This document shows, piece by piece, positions 39,574 through 48,304 of a stretch of 64,000 bases of DNA. Origin of the DNA: DATCLS01 sp036563805 (lineage in GTDB: Bacteria; Actinomycetota; Acidimicrobiia; Acidimicrobiales; VFJN01); contig DATCLS010000029.1 of the NCBI GenBank assembly GCA_036563805.1, positions 1 through 64,000 on the forward strand, in the 5' to 3' direction. Positions within the stretch are counted from its first letter, which is position 1; the number at the start of each line of letters is the position of its first letter. The notes below the pieces were generated by a model that saw only the letters and a list, made by a program, of their open reading frames with translations, was not told where the DNA came from and did not search any database. Made by a program: the position numbers and the translations under genes.

Positions 39574-39588
39574 CTGACGGTGTGTCAG
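39574..39588. promoter_or_regulatory. Palindromic operator CTGAC-N5-GTCAG
   Basis: CTGACGGTGTGTCAG lies between the divergent lipocalin-like and MFS genes. It is 20 nt upstream of the minus-strand start (-10 GATACT with 6 nt to ATG) and near -47 of the MFS start. Half-sites resemble those in the tetR-mmpL region. Confidence 0.5.
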
Positions 39589-39619
39589 GTGGCGTGGCGC
39601 ACCGCGGCCCGGCCTCCCA

Positions 39620-39625
39620 TAGCGT
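39620..39625 (+). promoter_or_regulatory. -10 box TAGCGT of the MFS gene
   Basis: TAGCGT, 9 nt, then GTG 39635. Confidence 0.5.
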
Positions 39626-39634
39626 GGGGGCGCC

Positions 39635-41125
39635 GTGCGTCAGCTCCTTCGACCCGGCGCCGGACCGGGCCCGACCGCCGACCCCGGCCGCTGGCGCGCC
39701 CTGGCGGTCACCCAGGTCGCCGGCTTCATGAGCCTGCTCGACGTCAGCATCGTCAACGTCGCGCTGCCGTCGATCCAGCGGGGGGTCGACGCCTCGCCAG
39801 GCGCGGCCCAGTGGGTCGTCTCGGGGTACGCCCTGACGTTCGGACTGGCGCTGGTGCCGGCCGGCCGTCTGGGCGACGCCCTGGGCCGCCGGCCCATGTT
39901 CCTGATCGCGTTGGCGGCGTTCGTGGCCACCAGCGCGGTGAGCGGGGCCGCCCCCACCGCCGGGACGCTGGTGGCCGCCCGCCTGCTACAGGGCGCGGCC
40001 GGCGGGATGATGGCCCCGCAGGTCTCCGGCCTGATCCAGAACCTGTTCCGGGGCGCCGAGCGGGGCCGGGCGTTCGGGATCCTCGGCGCCACGATCGGGC
40101 TGTCGACCGCGGCCGGGCCGGTCGTCGGCGGGCTGATCCTGTCGGTGGCCGACGGCCCGGACGGGTGGCGCTGGGTCTTCTACGTCAACCTGCCCATCGG
40201 GCTGGTGGCGCTGGCCCTGGCCCCCCGGAGCGTGCCCGACACGGGCCGCGACCGCGCCGGCCTGCACCTCGACCTGGTCGGCGTGGCGCTGCTGGGCGGA
40301 GGCGTGCTCGGCGTGCTGCTGCCGCTCGTGCAGGCCGACGCCGGGGGCGGCGGCGAGCTGGCGTGGCTCCTGGGGCCGGCGGTGGCGCTGCTCGCGACGT
40401 TCGCCTGGTGGGAACGCCGGGTGGCCGACCGGGGCCGTCCGCCCCTGGTCGACCCCCGCCTGGCCCGCGTCCCCGGCTACGTCACCGGCGCCGGCATCGG
40501 GCTCGTGTACTTCTTCGGCTACACCGGCATCTGGCTGGTGTTCGCCCGGTACTTCCAGGACGGGCTGGGGTACTCGCCGCTGCGGTCGGGGCTGGCCGTC
40601 ACGCCCTTCGCGCTGGGGGTGGCGGCCTCGGCGGTGGTCGCCGGGCGGATGGTGGCGCGCGTCGGGCGGCGGTTGACCGTGGCCGGGCTGGCCGCCGTGG
40701 TCGGGGGCCTGGCCGTCGCCGCGCTGGTCCTGCGGCACGTCGAGGGCGACGGCGCCGCCTGGGCGGCCGCCGGCCCGCTGCTGGTCGGCGGGCTCGGCGG
40801 CGGCATGGTGACGTCGCCCAACATCACGCTGACGCTCGAGGCCGTGCCCGTCCGGATGGCCGGCGTGGCCGGGGGCGCCCTGCAGACCGGGCAGCGGGTC
40901 GGCTCCGCTCTGGGGACCGCCGGTCTGTCCGGGCTGTTCTCGACCGTACTCGACCGCACGGGCGGCGACTACGCGGTCGCCATCTCCGACACGCTGGTGG
41001 GGGCGGCCGGCGTCATGGTCGTGGCGCTGGGCCTGGCGGTCGCCGAGCTGGTCCGCCGCCGGTCGGCCGAGACGCGGGGCCGGCCGGCCCGGACCGAGCC
41101 CGGGCACCAGCTCCACCAGCTCTGA
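39635..41125 (+). CDS. DHA2 family MFS drug exporter (EmrB/QacA type)
   Basis: 496 residues with about 14 membrane helices. Motif A is GRLGDALGRRPMF after TM2, motif C-like GATIGLSTAAGPVVGG in TM5, and LLDVSIVNVALPSI in TM1 is the DHA2 signature. Exports drugs or other amphiphiles by proton antiport. Starts GTG 39635. The palindrome at 39574 may regulate it together with the divergent operon. Confidence 0.92.
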   Translation: MRQLLRPGAGPGPTADPGRWRALAVTQVAGFMSLLDVSIVNVALPSIQRGVDASPGAAQWVVSGYALTFGLALVPAGRLGDALGRRPMFLIALAAFVATSAVSGAAPTAGTLVAARLLQGAAGGMMAPQVSGLIQNLFRGAERGRAFGILGATIGLSTAAGPVVGGLILSVADGPDGWRWVFYVNLPIGLVALALAPRSVPDTGRDRAGLHLDLVGVALLGGGVLGVLLPLVQADAGGGGELAWLLGPAVALLATFAWWERRVADRGRPPLVDPRLARVPGYVTGAGIGLVYFFGYTGIWLVFARYFQDGLGYSPLRSGLAVTPFALGVAASAVVAGRMVARVGRRLTVAGLAAVVGGLAVAALVLRHVEGDGAAWAAAGPLLVGGLGGGMVTSPNITLTLEAVPVRMAGVAGGALQTGQRVGSALGTAGLSGLFSTVLDRTGGDYAVAISDTLVGAAGVMVVALGLAVAELVRRRSAETRGRPARTEPGHQLHQL

Positions 41126-41232
41126 GCGCCCGGTCCGTGACGGTCCGGCCCGCCGGCCGGCGCGGTGGCCGGGGACGGGCGGCGAGGGGGTGCGCGACGG
41201 GAGCGGGGGTCCCGGGGCGCGATGATGGCGGC

Positions 41233-41745
41233 ATGGGGACGGGCGAGACGCGGGCACGGGCGTCCGGCACGGTCGGCGAGATCCTGGTGGCGGCCGTGAT
41301 CTTCGCCGTGGCCATGAGCGTGACCTGGGTGACCCACGGCCGCGACGGCCCCTTGGCCGGCATCCTCCTGGCCGGGGCGAGCGCCGACGAGGTCGACGAC
41401 GAGGCCGAGGACGCCGGCGACACGGTGGTCTCGTACGGGCCCGACGGCGAGCTCATCCACGAGACCTCCACCACCACGGCGCCGGCCGACCTCGACGACG
41501 GCCCCGGCACCGGGTCCACGGTCACCGTCCCGTCCAGTACGACGACCGTGCCCGGCGCGCCGGAGGCCGTGACGACGGCCCCGCCCACCTCCGGCCCGGG
41601 CACGTCGACGTCGACAAGCGCGCCGGCGACGTCGAGCACCACCGTCGAGCCCACCACCACGACGTCGACGACCGAGCCGACGACCACGACGTCGACCACG
41701 GAGCCGACGACGACCACGACCGCCCCCGAGGACCCGCCGGGCTGA
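41233..41745 (+). CDS. Single-pass membrane protein with Thr-rich extracellular tail
   Basis: 170 residues. One membrane helix (EILVAAVIFAVAMSVTWVT, ~15-35), a short acidic stretch, then ~100 residues dominated by Thr, Ser, Pro and Glu with a 9-residue repeat TTTTSTTEP. Such tails are typical of O-mannosylated actinobacterial surface proteins. No domain recognised. Placed 12 nt before the CDP-alcohol phosphatidyltransferase, so possibly the first gene of the polysaccharide locus. Confidence 0.65.
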   Translation: MGTGETRARASGTVGEILVAAVIFAVAMSVTWVTHGRDGPLAGILLAGASADEVDDEAEDAGDTVVSYGPDGELIHETSTTTAPADLDDGPGTGSTVTVPSSTTTVPGAPEAVTTAPPTSGPGTSTSTSAPATSSTTVEPTTTTSTTEPTTTTSTTEPTTTTTAPEDPPG

Positions 41746-41757
41746 CGGGGGCGTCCG

Positions 41758-42510
41758 ATGTCGACGTTCCGCGACGCGCTGGACGGCCTCCGCCACGCCC
41801 AGAAGACCTCCAAGGGCGCGCCGGCCTACTCCCGCCTCGTGAACCGGCCGCTGGGCCGGGTGCTGGCCGCGGCCGCCCATACGGTCGGCCTGACCCCCAA
41901 CCAGGTCACGCTCGTGAGCGCAGCGTTCACGTTCTCCGGCATCGGCGTGCTGGCCACGGTGTCGCCGTCGCCGGCCAGCGCGGCCGCCGTCTGCCTGCTG
42001 CTGGTCGTCGGCTACGCGCTGGACGCGGCCGACGGGCAGCTGGCCCGGCTCCGGGGCGGGGGATCCATCGCCGGCGAGTGGCTCGACCACGTGGTCGACG
42101 CCCTGAAGATCGCCAGCCTGCACCTGGCCGTGCTGGTCAACTGGTACCGCTTCCTCGACCGGTCGGATGCCCAGCTGCTCGTCCCGATCGGCTTCCAGGT
42201 CACCGCGTCGGTGCTGTTCTTCGTGATCATCCTGAACGACCGGATCCGCCGGGCCCAGCGGGGCACGACCGGCATGCTGCTGGCCGGCGAGGGCTCCTCG
42301 TCGCTCGTCTACTCGCTGGCCGTCGCTCCCACCGACTACGGCCTGCTCTGCCTCACGTTCGCGCTGCTGGCCTGGGAGTCGGCGTTCCTGTGGGTCTACG
42401 GCGCGCTCATGGTGGCCAACGCCGCCTTCGCCGTGCTGGCGCTGGCCAAGTGGTACCGCGAGATGCGGGGCTACGACCGGGCCGCGTCCGGCCGGCCGAC
42501 CCCGCGGTAG
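41758..42510 (+). CDS. CDP-alcohol phosphatidyltransferase family protein
   Basis: 250 residues, about six helices. The catalytic signature D-x2-DG-x2-AR-x8-9-G-x3-D-x3-D is complete: DAADGQLARLRGGG then GEWLDHVVD (first Asp = 89). It moves a phospho-alcohol between a CDP-linked donor and an alcohol acceptor at the membrane. Usually assigned to phospholipid synthesis (PI-phosphate, PG), but its position at the edge of a polysaccharide locus with a TagD-like cytidylyltransferase allows a role in decorating the polymer or its lipid anchor. Confidence 0.88.
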   Translation: MSTFRDALDGLRHAQKTSKGAPAYSRLVNRPLGRVLAAAAHTVGLTPNQVTLVSAAFTFSGIGVLATVSPSPASAAAVCLLLVVGYALDAADGQLARLRGGGSIAGEWLDHVVDALKIASLHLAVLVNWYRFLDRSDAQLLVPIGFQVTASVLFFVIILNDRIRRAQRGTTGMLLAGEGSSSLVYSLAVAPTDYGLLCLTFALLAWESAFLWVYGALMVANAAFAVLALAKWYREMRGYDRAASGRPTPR

Positions 42511-42544
42511 CGGCGATGGTCGCGGGCAGCGGCCAGCGGACAGC

Positions 42545-42562
42545 GGCCCGACCGGTCGGGCC
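42545..42562. terminator. 18-bp perfect palindrome between convergent genes
   Basis: GGCCCGACCGGTCGGGCC, 34 nt after the phosphatidyltransferase and 11 nt beyond the end of the convergent BY-kinase gene. As RNA it forms a 7-bp stem with a 4-nt loop, usable in both directions. Confidence 0.6.
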
Positions 42563-42573
42563 CGCGGTCGCCG

Positions 42574-44085
42574 TCAGGACCGGTCCGCGTCGCGGTAGTG
42601 CTCGCCGTAGGCGGCGGTGGGCAGGGGCGGCCCGCCGTTGTGGCGGGCCTCGCCGTCGCGCACGGCGTAGTGGGTGCGGCGGGCCTCGCGGGCACGGGTG
42701 GCGGGGCGGGCGGTCTCGGGCGCCCCCGTGGCGGTGGCGTCCGGGCCCTGGCCGGCGCGCCAGTAGGCGCTGTAGGTCGAGTCGCGGCGGGAGGGGGCGC
42801 CGTTGAGCACCGTGCCGAGCACCCGGGCGCCGACGGCCTGGAGCGACCGCATGGCCAGCAGCAGCTGATGGCGGGTGGTCTTGCCCGACCGGACCACGAC
42901 CAGCACGCCGTCGGAGTGGGCCGACAACACGGCGGCGTCGGTCACCGGCAGCAGCGGCGGCGTGTCGATGATGACCGAGTCGAACCGGCCCCGCAGCTCG
43001 TCGAGCAGCTCCTCCATGGCCTCGGTGCCGAGCAGCTCGGACGGGTTGGGGGGCAACTGCCCGCTCGGCATCAGCGCCAGGCCGGTGACCACCGGCAGCA
43101 GGGCGGCGTCGAGCGCGATGCGCCCGACGAGCACGTCGGTGAGCCCGGGCCGGCCCTCGGCGCCGAAGAAGCCGTTGAGGCTGGGGCGCCGGAGGTCGGC
43201 CTCGACGATCAGCACCCGCCGGCGGGCGGCCACCAGCGCGGCGGCCAGGTTGGTCACGGTCGTCGTCTTGCCCTCGCCCGCCACCGACGACGTCACGACC
43301 ACGACCTGGACGGGCGAGTCGACGTCGATGAAGTCGAGGTTGGTGCGCAGCTGGCGGAACGACTCGGTGCCCGCCGTGCTGGCGGTCAGCTGGTGGCGGT
43401 TGCGGGGGGCGTCGCGGAGGCTGCGGTCGAGCGGGATCATGCCGAGGACGGGCACCGGGTGCAGGGCCCCCAGCTGGGTCTCGGACCGGATCGTCTTGTC
43501 GCGCAGCTCGAGCAGCCAGGCGATGCCGAGGCCGATGACCAGCCCGACGGAGCCGGGGATGCCGACCGCCAGCACCCGGCGGGGCGGCAGCTCGGTCACG
43601 CTGGGCCCGGACACCACCTCGAGGTGGACCGACGACGGCCCGGGCCCCTGGTTCTCGACCTCGTCGACCAGCTCGACGAACTCGGTGGCGACGGCCTCGG
43701 CGACCTCGTTGGCCACCTCGCGCTCCGGGTGCGTGACGGTGGCCGTGAGCAGGACCGTATCGACGTCGCTGTCGGCGCCCATCATGGCCTTGACCTGCCC
43801 GGGCGTCAGGTCGAGGCCGGACTCCTCGATGACCTTGGTGGCCAGGCGGTCGGTGCGCAGCAGCTCGAGGTACGAGTTGACCCGGCGCTGGGCGAACTCG
43901 TCGCCCTGGACGGCGGCCTGGGTGTCGGTCTCGGTCGAGGTGGCGACGAAGAAGGTGACCGCGGCCCGGTACTCGGACTCGGCCTGCGAGGCGGCGTAGA
44001 CGCCGAACGCCACCCCCAGCACCACCGGCAGGGCGACGGCCCACCAGTAGGTCCGCACAGCATGGAGATATTGCTGAAGGTCCAT
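42574..44085 (-). CDS. Wzz/BY-kinase: polysaccharide chain-length regulator and tyrosine autokinase
   Basis: 503 residues. N-terminal Wzz domain between two helices (VALPVVLGVAFGVYAASQA; VGLVIGLGIAWLLEL), then a cytoplasmic kinase: Walker A SSVAGEGKTTT (~264-274), Walker A' VLIVEADLRRPS and Walker B VIIDTPP. The C-terminal tail has spaced tyrosines (YSAYWRAG, THYAVRDG, AAYGEHYRD), the expected autophosphorylation cluster. Controls polymer length and export in Wzx/Wzy systems. Both parts in one chain is the form seen in many actinobacteria. Transcribed after the upstream GT4 gene is not possible (that gene ends 28 nt upstream on the same strand, so they may be co-transcribed). Confidence 0.92.
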   Translation of the reverse strand: MDLQQYLHAVRTYWWAVALPVVLGVAFGVYAASQAESEYRAAVTFFVATSTETDTQAAVQGDEFAQRRVNSYLELLRTDRLATKVIEESGLDLTPGQVKAMMGADSDVDTVLLTATVTHPEREVANEVAEAVATEFVELVDEVENQGPGPSSVHLEVVSGPSVTELPPRRVLAVGIPGSVGLVIGLGIAWLLELRDKTIRSETQLGALHPVPVLGMIPLDRSLRDAPRNRHQLTASTAGTESFRQLRTNLDFIDVDSPVQVVVVTSSVAGEGKTTTVTNLAAALVAARRRVLIVEADLRRPSLNGFFGAEGRPGLTDVLVGRIALDAALLPVVTGLALMPSGQLPPNPSELLGTEAMEELLDELRGRFDSVIIDTPPLLPVTDAAVLSAHSDGVLVVVRSGKTTRHQLLLAMRSLQAVGARVLGTVLNGAPSRRDSTYSAYWRAGQGPDATATGAPETARPATRAREARRTHYAVRDGEARHNGGPPLPTAAYGEHYRDADRS

Positions 44086-44112
44086 ACCCTCCGCCTTCCC
44101 AGGGCCGCCAGG

Positions 44113-45288
44113 TTACTTGGGAGGTGTTCGCGAGCGACCCCGGGCCAGCTCGAGGGCCCGGGCGAAGGCGGTCGCGTGCCGCCGGCAGATGGCATCCCAC
44201 TCCCGGCGGGACAGGTCAGGGGGCGCCGGCGGTGGGGCGGACCGCACGGCGTCCAGCGCCCGGCGGATGTCCGCGGCCGCGAGGGCGCCCCGGTAGGTGT
44301 GGACCCAGCCCGGTCCCACCTCGGCCGCCACCTCCTCGGTGATGGGCGTGGACGGCACCAGCACCGGGCGGTCGAGCGACAGGGCGAGGATGAGCGAGCT
44401 GGAGTTGACGAGTCGGTCGAACGGCAGCACCACCAGCTCGCTCTCGGTCACCTCGCGCACGAGGTCGGCGTCGGGGACGTACTCGGTGACGGCCGTGATC
44501 CGGCCGTTGGCCCGGCACGCCCGCTCGATGGCGGCCGCCGTCTCCCGGTCCTGTGGGTAGCCGACGATGCGGAGGGTCGGGCCGTCGCCGGGCCCGTCAT
44601 CCAGCTCGGCGAACGCCGCCAGCAGGACGTCGACCCCCTTGTACCGGCGGAGCAGGCCGAAGTGGAGCAGCCGGCCGGGCACGGTCTCTGCCCGCGGCAC
44701 GCCGGCGAACCAGTCGCGGTAGTGGCCGATCGGGGCCAGGACGGCCGGGGCGGGCCGGGGCGGCGGCGTGGCGGAGGTGAGCGTGATCCACAGCGTCGTC
44801 CACCGGTCGAGCAGGCGGATGGCGAGGCGTTGGAGGGCGGTGAGCGGGTCGTAGGGGGACAGGTCGTGCAGCGTGCGCACGATGGCGGTTCGCCGGAGCC
44901 GGGCCCGCACGAGCACGAGCGCGAACAGGGCGCACCGCACCGCGGTTCGCACCGGCGTCCGCCCCTGGAGGACGACGTCGGGCCACTGGACGTGGAACAC
45001 GTCGTACCGGCCGGTGAGCGCCCGCCGCCAGGAGAAGTACCGCAGCTCGACCGGCTCGGGCATCGCCGCCACCAGCTGCATCCGGTAGGGGTTGGAGCGT
45101 GCCCGCGGTGGACCGAACGACTCGAGCACGACGATCCGCTCGACGGCCGTGTGCTCGGTGACCGTGTCCGCCAGCCCGGTGTCCGCGTCGGCGCGGTCGG
45201 TGTCGATCTGGTGGGTGCGGGTCGGGTGGGAGTCGCCGGTGTCCGCGTCGGCGCGGTCGGTGTCGATCTGGTCGGTGCCGTCCGCCAC
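44113..45288 (-). CDS. GT4-like glycosyltransferase with duplicated acidic N-terminal peptide
   Basis: 391 residues. The N-terminal ~45 residues contain QIDTDRADADTG twice, 20 residues apart. The Rossmann GT-B core follows: RIVVLESFGPPRARSNPYR, DVFHVQWPDVVLQG, HFGLLRRYKGVDVLL and TESELVVLPFDRLVNSSSL. GT4 enzymes transfer sugars from nucleotide donors with retention. GTG 45288 is fixed by -10 box TAGCGT (plus-strand ACGCTA, 45295-45300) 6 nt upstream, so the repeat peptide should be translated. It may form an operon with the downstream BY-kinase gene. Donor and acceptor unknown. Confidence 0.82.
   Translation of the reverse strand: MADGTDQIDTDRADADTGDSHPTRTHQIDTDRADADTGLADTVTEHTAVERIVVLESFGPPRARSNPYRMQLVAAMPEPVELRYFSWRRALTGRYDVFHVQWPDVVLQGRTPVRTAVRCALFALVLVRARLRRTAIVRTLHDLSPYDPLTALQRLAIRLLDRWTTLWITLTSATPPPRPAPAVLAPIGHYRDWFAGVPRAETVPGRLLHFGLLRRYKGVDVLLAAFAELDDGPGDGPTLRIVGYPQDRETAAAIERACRANGRITAVTEYVPDADLVREVTESELVVLPFDRLVNSSSLILALSLDRPVLVPSTPITEEVAAEVGPGWVHTYRGALAAADIRRALDAVRSAPPPAPPDLSRREWDAICRRHATAFARALELARGRSRTPPK
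45176..45272. repeat. 60-bp-period direct repeat in glycosyltransferase N-terminus
   Basis: 37 identical bases at 45176-45212 and 45236-45272, each starting CCGGTGTCCGCGTCGGCG. The 60-bp period keeps the frame. Confidence 0.85.
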
Positions 45289-45294
45289 GGCGTC

Positions 45295-45300
45295 ACGCTA
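45295..45300 (-). promoter_or_regulatory. -10 box TAGCGT (minus strand) of the GT4 gene
   Basis: Reads ACGCTA on the plus strand; 6 nt before GTG 45288. Back to back with the polymerase promoter at 45324. Confidence 0.55.
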
Positions 45301-45323
45301 GCGGCCGCCGGTATCGCGGCCGT

Positions 45324-45329
45324 TACGCT
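45324..45329 (+). promoter_or_regulatory. -10 box TACGCT of the polymerase operon
   Basis: TACGCT, then 7 nt and ATG 45337, which opens a six-codon reading frame. Confidence 0.55.
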
Positions 45330-45336
45330 GGCCGCC

Positions 45337-45357
45337 ATGGCAGGCGGGCGCCGGTGA
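45337..45357 (+). CDS. Six-codon leader peptide (MAGGRR)
   Basis: ATG 45337 lies 7 nt after a -10 box, like the leaderless genes, and encodes only MAGGRR before TGA. Its stop overlaps the GTG start of the polymerase gene (GTGA, 45354-45357). It may load ribosomes on a leaderless mRNA and pass them to the real gene by coupling. The alternative is that it is only the 17-nt leader of the polymerase gene. Confidence 0.35.
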   Translation: MAGGRR

Positions 45358-46790
45358 GCGCGGTCACCGAGGCGCTGGGGCCGGTGGGGCCCTCGGTCGC
45401 CACCCGCGTCGACGCGGGTGGCCTGGGGGCGCGCGACGCCGCGGAGACGTACGACCGCATCGCCCGGCTCGTCGCCGCCGGCTCGGTCGTGGCCGTCGGC
45501 GTCGACCAGCGGGTCGGGGCCGGCGCGACCCCGGCCCTCCCGGTCGCGCTCGTGCTGGTCCCGCTGTGGCTGCCGATGCTCCGCCGCTACGCGCTGGCCA
45601 CGCTGCTCGCCGGCCTGGCCGCCCTGTCGGCTGTGTCCGGTGTCGTGCTGTCCGAGCTGTCGTCGACCGACCACGTCGTCAGCGGCCCCAACCGGCTGCA
45701 GGCCATCGGCCTGTTGGCGTCGGGCATCGCCGCCTTCGGCCTGCTGCTGTGGGCGGCGTCGCTGCTGCCGCTGCACCGGGTGGCGCTGCTCTACGGCCTC
45801 GGCGGGCTGGCCAGCACCGTGGTCCAGGGCGAGATGAGCTGGAAGTACAACCTGGCCGTGCCGACCACGTTCGTGGTCCTCGGGCTGGTCGAGCGGCGGC
45901 GCACCGGCGTCGTGCCGGCGGTGACGGTGTTCGTGCTGGGGGTGCTGGCCGTGGCCGACGAGGCCCGCAGCCTGTTCGCGGTGTGCGTGCTGGCCGCCAC
46001 GCTCACCGTCTGGCAGCTGCGTCCCCTCGCCGGGGCCCGCCGGCAGCCCGGCTCGCCCCGGCACCGCTGGTTCCCGGTGGCGCTGCTGGCCGGTCTGGGC
46101 GTCGCCGTGTACTTCTTCATCAGCGCGCTCGCCACCGGCGGCACGCTGGGCGAGACGCTCCAGGAGCGGTCGAGCACCCAGATCACCAGCAGCGGGTCGC
46201 TGATCGCCGGGGGTCGCCCCGAGTGGGCCGCCACCCGCGAGCTGTTCCGGCTCGAGCCGGCTGGCTACGGGGCCGGGGTCGTGCCCACCTGGACCGACCG
46301 CATCGCCGGCGAGACGGGGCTGGCCTCGATCAACGTCGACGCCGGCGGCTACGCCGACAACTACATGTTCGGCAACACGTTCGAGCTGCACTCGGTGATC
46401 GCCGACCTGTGGGTGCGCTTCGGCTGGGTCGGCGTGGCGCTGGGGGTGGTGATCGTCGTCGTGATCCTGCGGGGTGTGAGCTTCTTGCTGGCCGAACGCC
46501 AGGCGCCGACCTACCTGCTGTTCGGCTGCATCTTGGCGCTCTGGTACGTGCTGTTCGGGCCGATGTACAGCAACTGGCTCGACGTGTGCGGGGCGCTGGG
46601 CCTGGCCGCCGTGGGGGCCGGCCCCCGGTCGGGCGAGGCGGTCGCGCCCGGCGTCGGGGTGGCCGCACCCGGCCCCGGGCTCCGGCCCGAGGCCCCGTCC
46701 GAGCCGCCGTCCGAGCCGCTTTTCGAACCAGCGTCCGAGCCGTCGTCCGTGTCGGCGCCCTCGCCCGGGTCCGGGTCCACACCGGCGTGA
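45354..46790 (+). CDS. O-antigen ligase/Wzy-like polysaccharide polymerase
   Basis: 478 residues, about 11 helices (ALPVALVLVPLWLPML, LLASGIAAFGLLLWAASLLP, VALLAGLGVAVYFFIS). The long outer loop with GGRPEWAATRELFRLEPAG and YGAGVVPTWTDRIAGE sits where Wzy/WaaL proteins have their catalytic loop. The C-terminal ~55 residues are Pro/Ser/Glu-rich (EAPSEPPSEPLFEPASEPSS). It joins polysaccharide repeats on the outer face of the membrane. Overlaps the flippase gene by GTGA. Confidence 0.8.
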   Translation: MSAVTEALGPVGPSVATRVDAGGLGARDAAETYDRIARLVAAGSVVAVGVDQRVGAGATPALPVALVLVPLWLPMLRRYALATLLAGLAALSAVSGVVLSELSSTDHVVSGPNRLQAIGLLASGIAAFGLLLWAASLLPLHRVALLYGLGGLASTVVQGEMSWKYNLAVPTTFVVLGLVERRRTGVVPAVTVFVLGVLAVADEARSLFAVCVLAATLTVWQLRPLAGARRQPGSPRHRWFPVALLAGLGVAVYFFISALATGGTLGETLQERSSTQITSSGSLIAGGRPEWAATRELFRLEPAGYGAGVVPTWTDRIAGETGLASINVDAGGYADNYMFGNTFELHSVIADLWVRFGWVGVALGVVIVVVILRGVSFLLAERQAPTYLLFGCILALWYVLFGPMYSNWLDVCGALGLAAVGAGPRSGEAVAPGVGVAAPGPGLRPEAPSEPPSEPLFEPASEPSSVSAPSPGSGSTPA

Positions 46791-48304
46791 CGCAGCCGTT
46801 CGCGACCCCCGACGCCGCCCGCCCCGGGCCGGCGGCCGCCGACGGTGTGGCGGCCCGCGCCCCGGCGGCCCCCGACGCGCCGCCCCGGGCCGCGGCGCCC
46901 GCCGCCGGCGGGCCCCCGGACGGAGGACCACCGGCCGACGCGGCCGGCCCGAACGGCGCCGACGGCGACCGGTCCGACGCCGCGCCCCCCTCGGCGTGGC
47001 GGAGCGTGGCCCGCAGCGCCGGCGTGCGCGTGCTGGTGCTGCCGGTCAGCGCCGTCCTCGGCGTCGTCAACACCCGGCTGATCGTCGAGAACTACGGCCG
47101 CGACGCCTTCGCCCAGTACGGCCTGCTGGTGGCGCTCGGGACGCTGCTGCCGTTCGCCGACCTCGGCATGTCGGCGGCGATCATGAACGCCATCGGCGCC
47201 TCCGAGCGCCCGTCCCGCGACGACCACGTCCGGCGCGTGCTGGTGACCAGCATCCGGGTGCTGGTGTGCTCGGCGGCCGTCATCGTGGCCGTCTCCGCTC
47301 TGATCAGCGCGGCCGGGCTGTGGCCCGAGCTCATGGGCGAGGGGCTGCTCCCCGGCTCGGGGCCGGTCGCCGCCGCGCTGTGCCTGGCCATCATCGGCAT
47401 CACGCTGCCGGCCGCCATCGGTCAGCGGGTGCTCAGCGGGCTCGGCCGCAACCACGTGACGATCGCCATCCAGGGCCTGCAGACGCCGGTCGTCATGGTG
47501 GTGCTGCTCGTGCTGGTGGCGCTCGAGGCCGGCGACGGGACCTACCTGGCGGTCGTCCCCTACACCGTGACGTTCGTGATCTCGGTGGCCGCCACCGTCG
47601 TGGCCGCCCGGCTCGTCCGCCCCCAGATCGGGCGGGCGCTGCGGGGCGCGCCCCGCCTGCGGACGGTGCGCGGGGCGAAGGTGTTCGACGTCGCCGTCCC
47701 CATGCTCGTGCAGATGATCGCCCTGCCCGTCGCCATGCAGTCCGACCGCCTGGTGCTCAGCCACGTGGCCGGCTCGGCCGACCTGGCCCGCTACAACCTG
47801 GCCGCCCAGATGTACCTGCCGGTCTGGCAGGTCGTGTCGGCCGCCGGCGTGGCGCTGTGGCCGATCTTCGCCCGGGCCCGCGCCCGGGGCGAGCCGGGGG
47901 CGCAGTCGCCGATGACGCTGGCCGCCGGGTTCGGGGCGGCCGGGGCGGCGGCCTGCGTGGCCATCAGCCTGGGCTCGGGCTGGCTGGCCAACCTGGCGTC
48001 GAGCGGCGAGATCGAGATCCCGGTCAGCGTGCTGGTGGCGTTCTCGGTGTTCATGGTGTGCCAGGCGGCCAAGTACCCGCTGGGCATGTTCATGACCGAC
48101 GCGGCCGGGCTCCGCTACCAGGCGGTCATGATCCTGATCATGCTGCCGGTCAACCTCGGGCTGTCGATCGTCCTGACCGCCTGGTGGGGCACGGTGGGGC
48201 CGGTGATCGGCTCGGCCGTCGGCGTGCTCCTGTTCCAGGTGGTCGCCAACTGGCTGTACGTCCGGCGGGCCCTGGCCCGGGCCGCGGCCGCCGCGCCGGC
48301 ATGA
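46787..48304 (+). CDS. Wzx-like polysaccharide flippase
   Basis: 505 residues. The first ~70 residues are Pro/Ala/Asp-rich and disordered, an addition not usual in Wzx. 12-14 helices follow, starting VLVLPVSAVLGVVNTRLIVE with the family's early YGRDAFAQYGLLVALGTLLP. A central cytoplasmic loop precedes KVFDVAVPMLVQMIALPVAM. Moves lipid-linked repeat units across the membrane (MOP superfamily). GTG 46787 overlaps the polymerase stop, and its own stop overlaps the next start (ATGA): a tight three-gene operon. Confidence 0.88.
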   Translation: MTQPFATPDAARPGPAAADGVAARAPAAPDAPPRAAAPAAGGPPDGGPPADAAGPNGADGDRSDAAPPSAWRSVARSAGVRVLVLPVSAVLGVVNTRLIVENYGRDAFAQYGLLVALGTLLPFADLGMSAAIMNAIGASERPSRDDHVRRVLVTSIRVLVCSAAVIVAVSALISAAGLWPELMGEGLLPGSGPVAAALCLAIIGITLPAAIGQRVLSGLGRNHVTIAIQGLQTPVVMVVLLVLVALEAGDGTYLAVVPYTVTFVISVAATVVAARLVRPQIGRALRGAPRLRTVRGAKVFDVAVPMLVQMIALPVAMQSDRLVLSHVAGSADLARYNLAAQMYLPVWQVVSAAGVALWPIFARARARGEPGAQSPMTLAAGFGAAGAAACVAISLGSGWLANLASSGEIEIPVSVLVAFSVFMVCQAAKYPLGMFMTDAAGLRYQAVMILIMLPVNLGLSIVLTAWWGTVGPVIGSAVGVLLFQVVANWLYVRRALARAAAAAPA

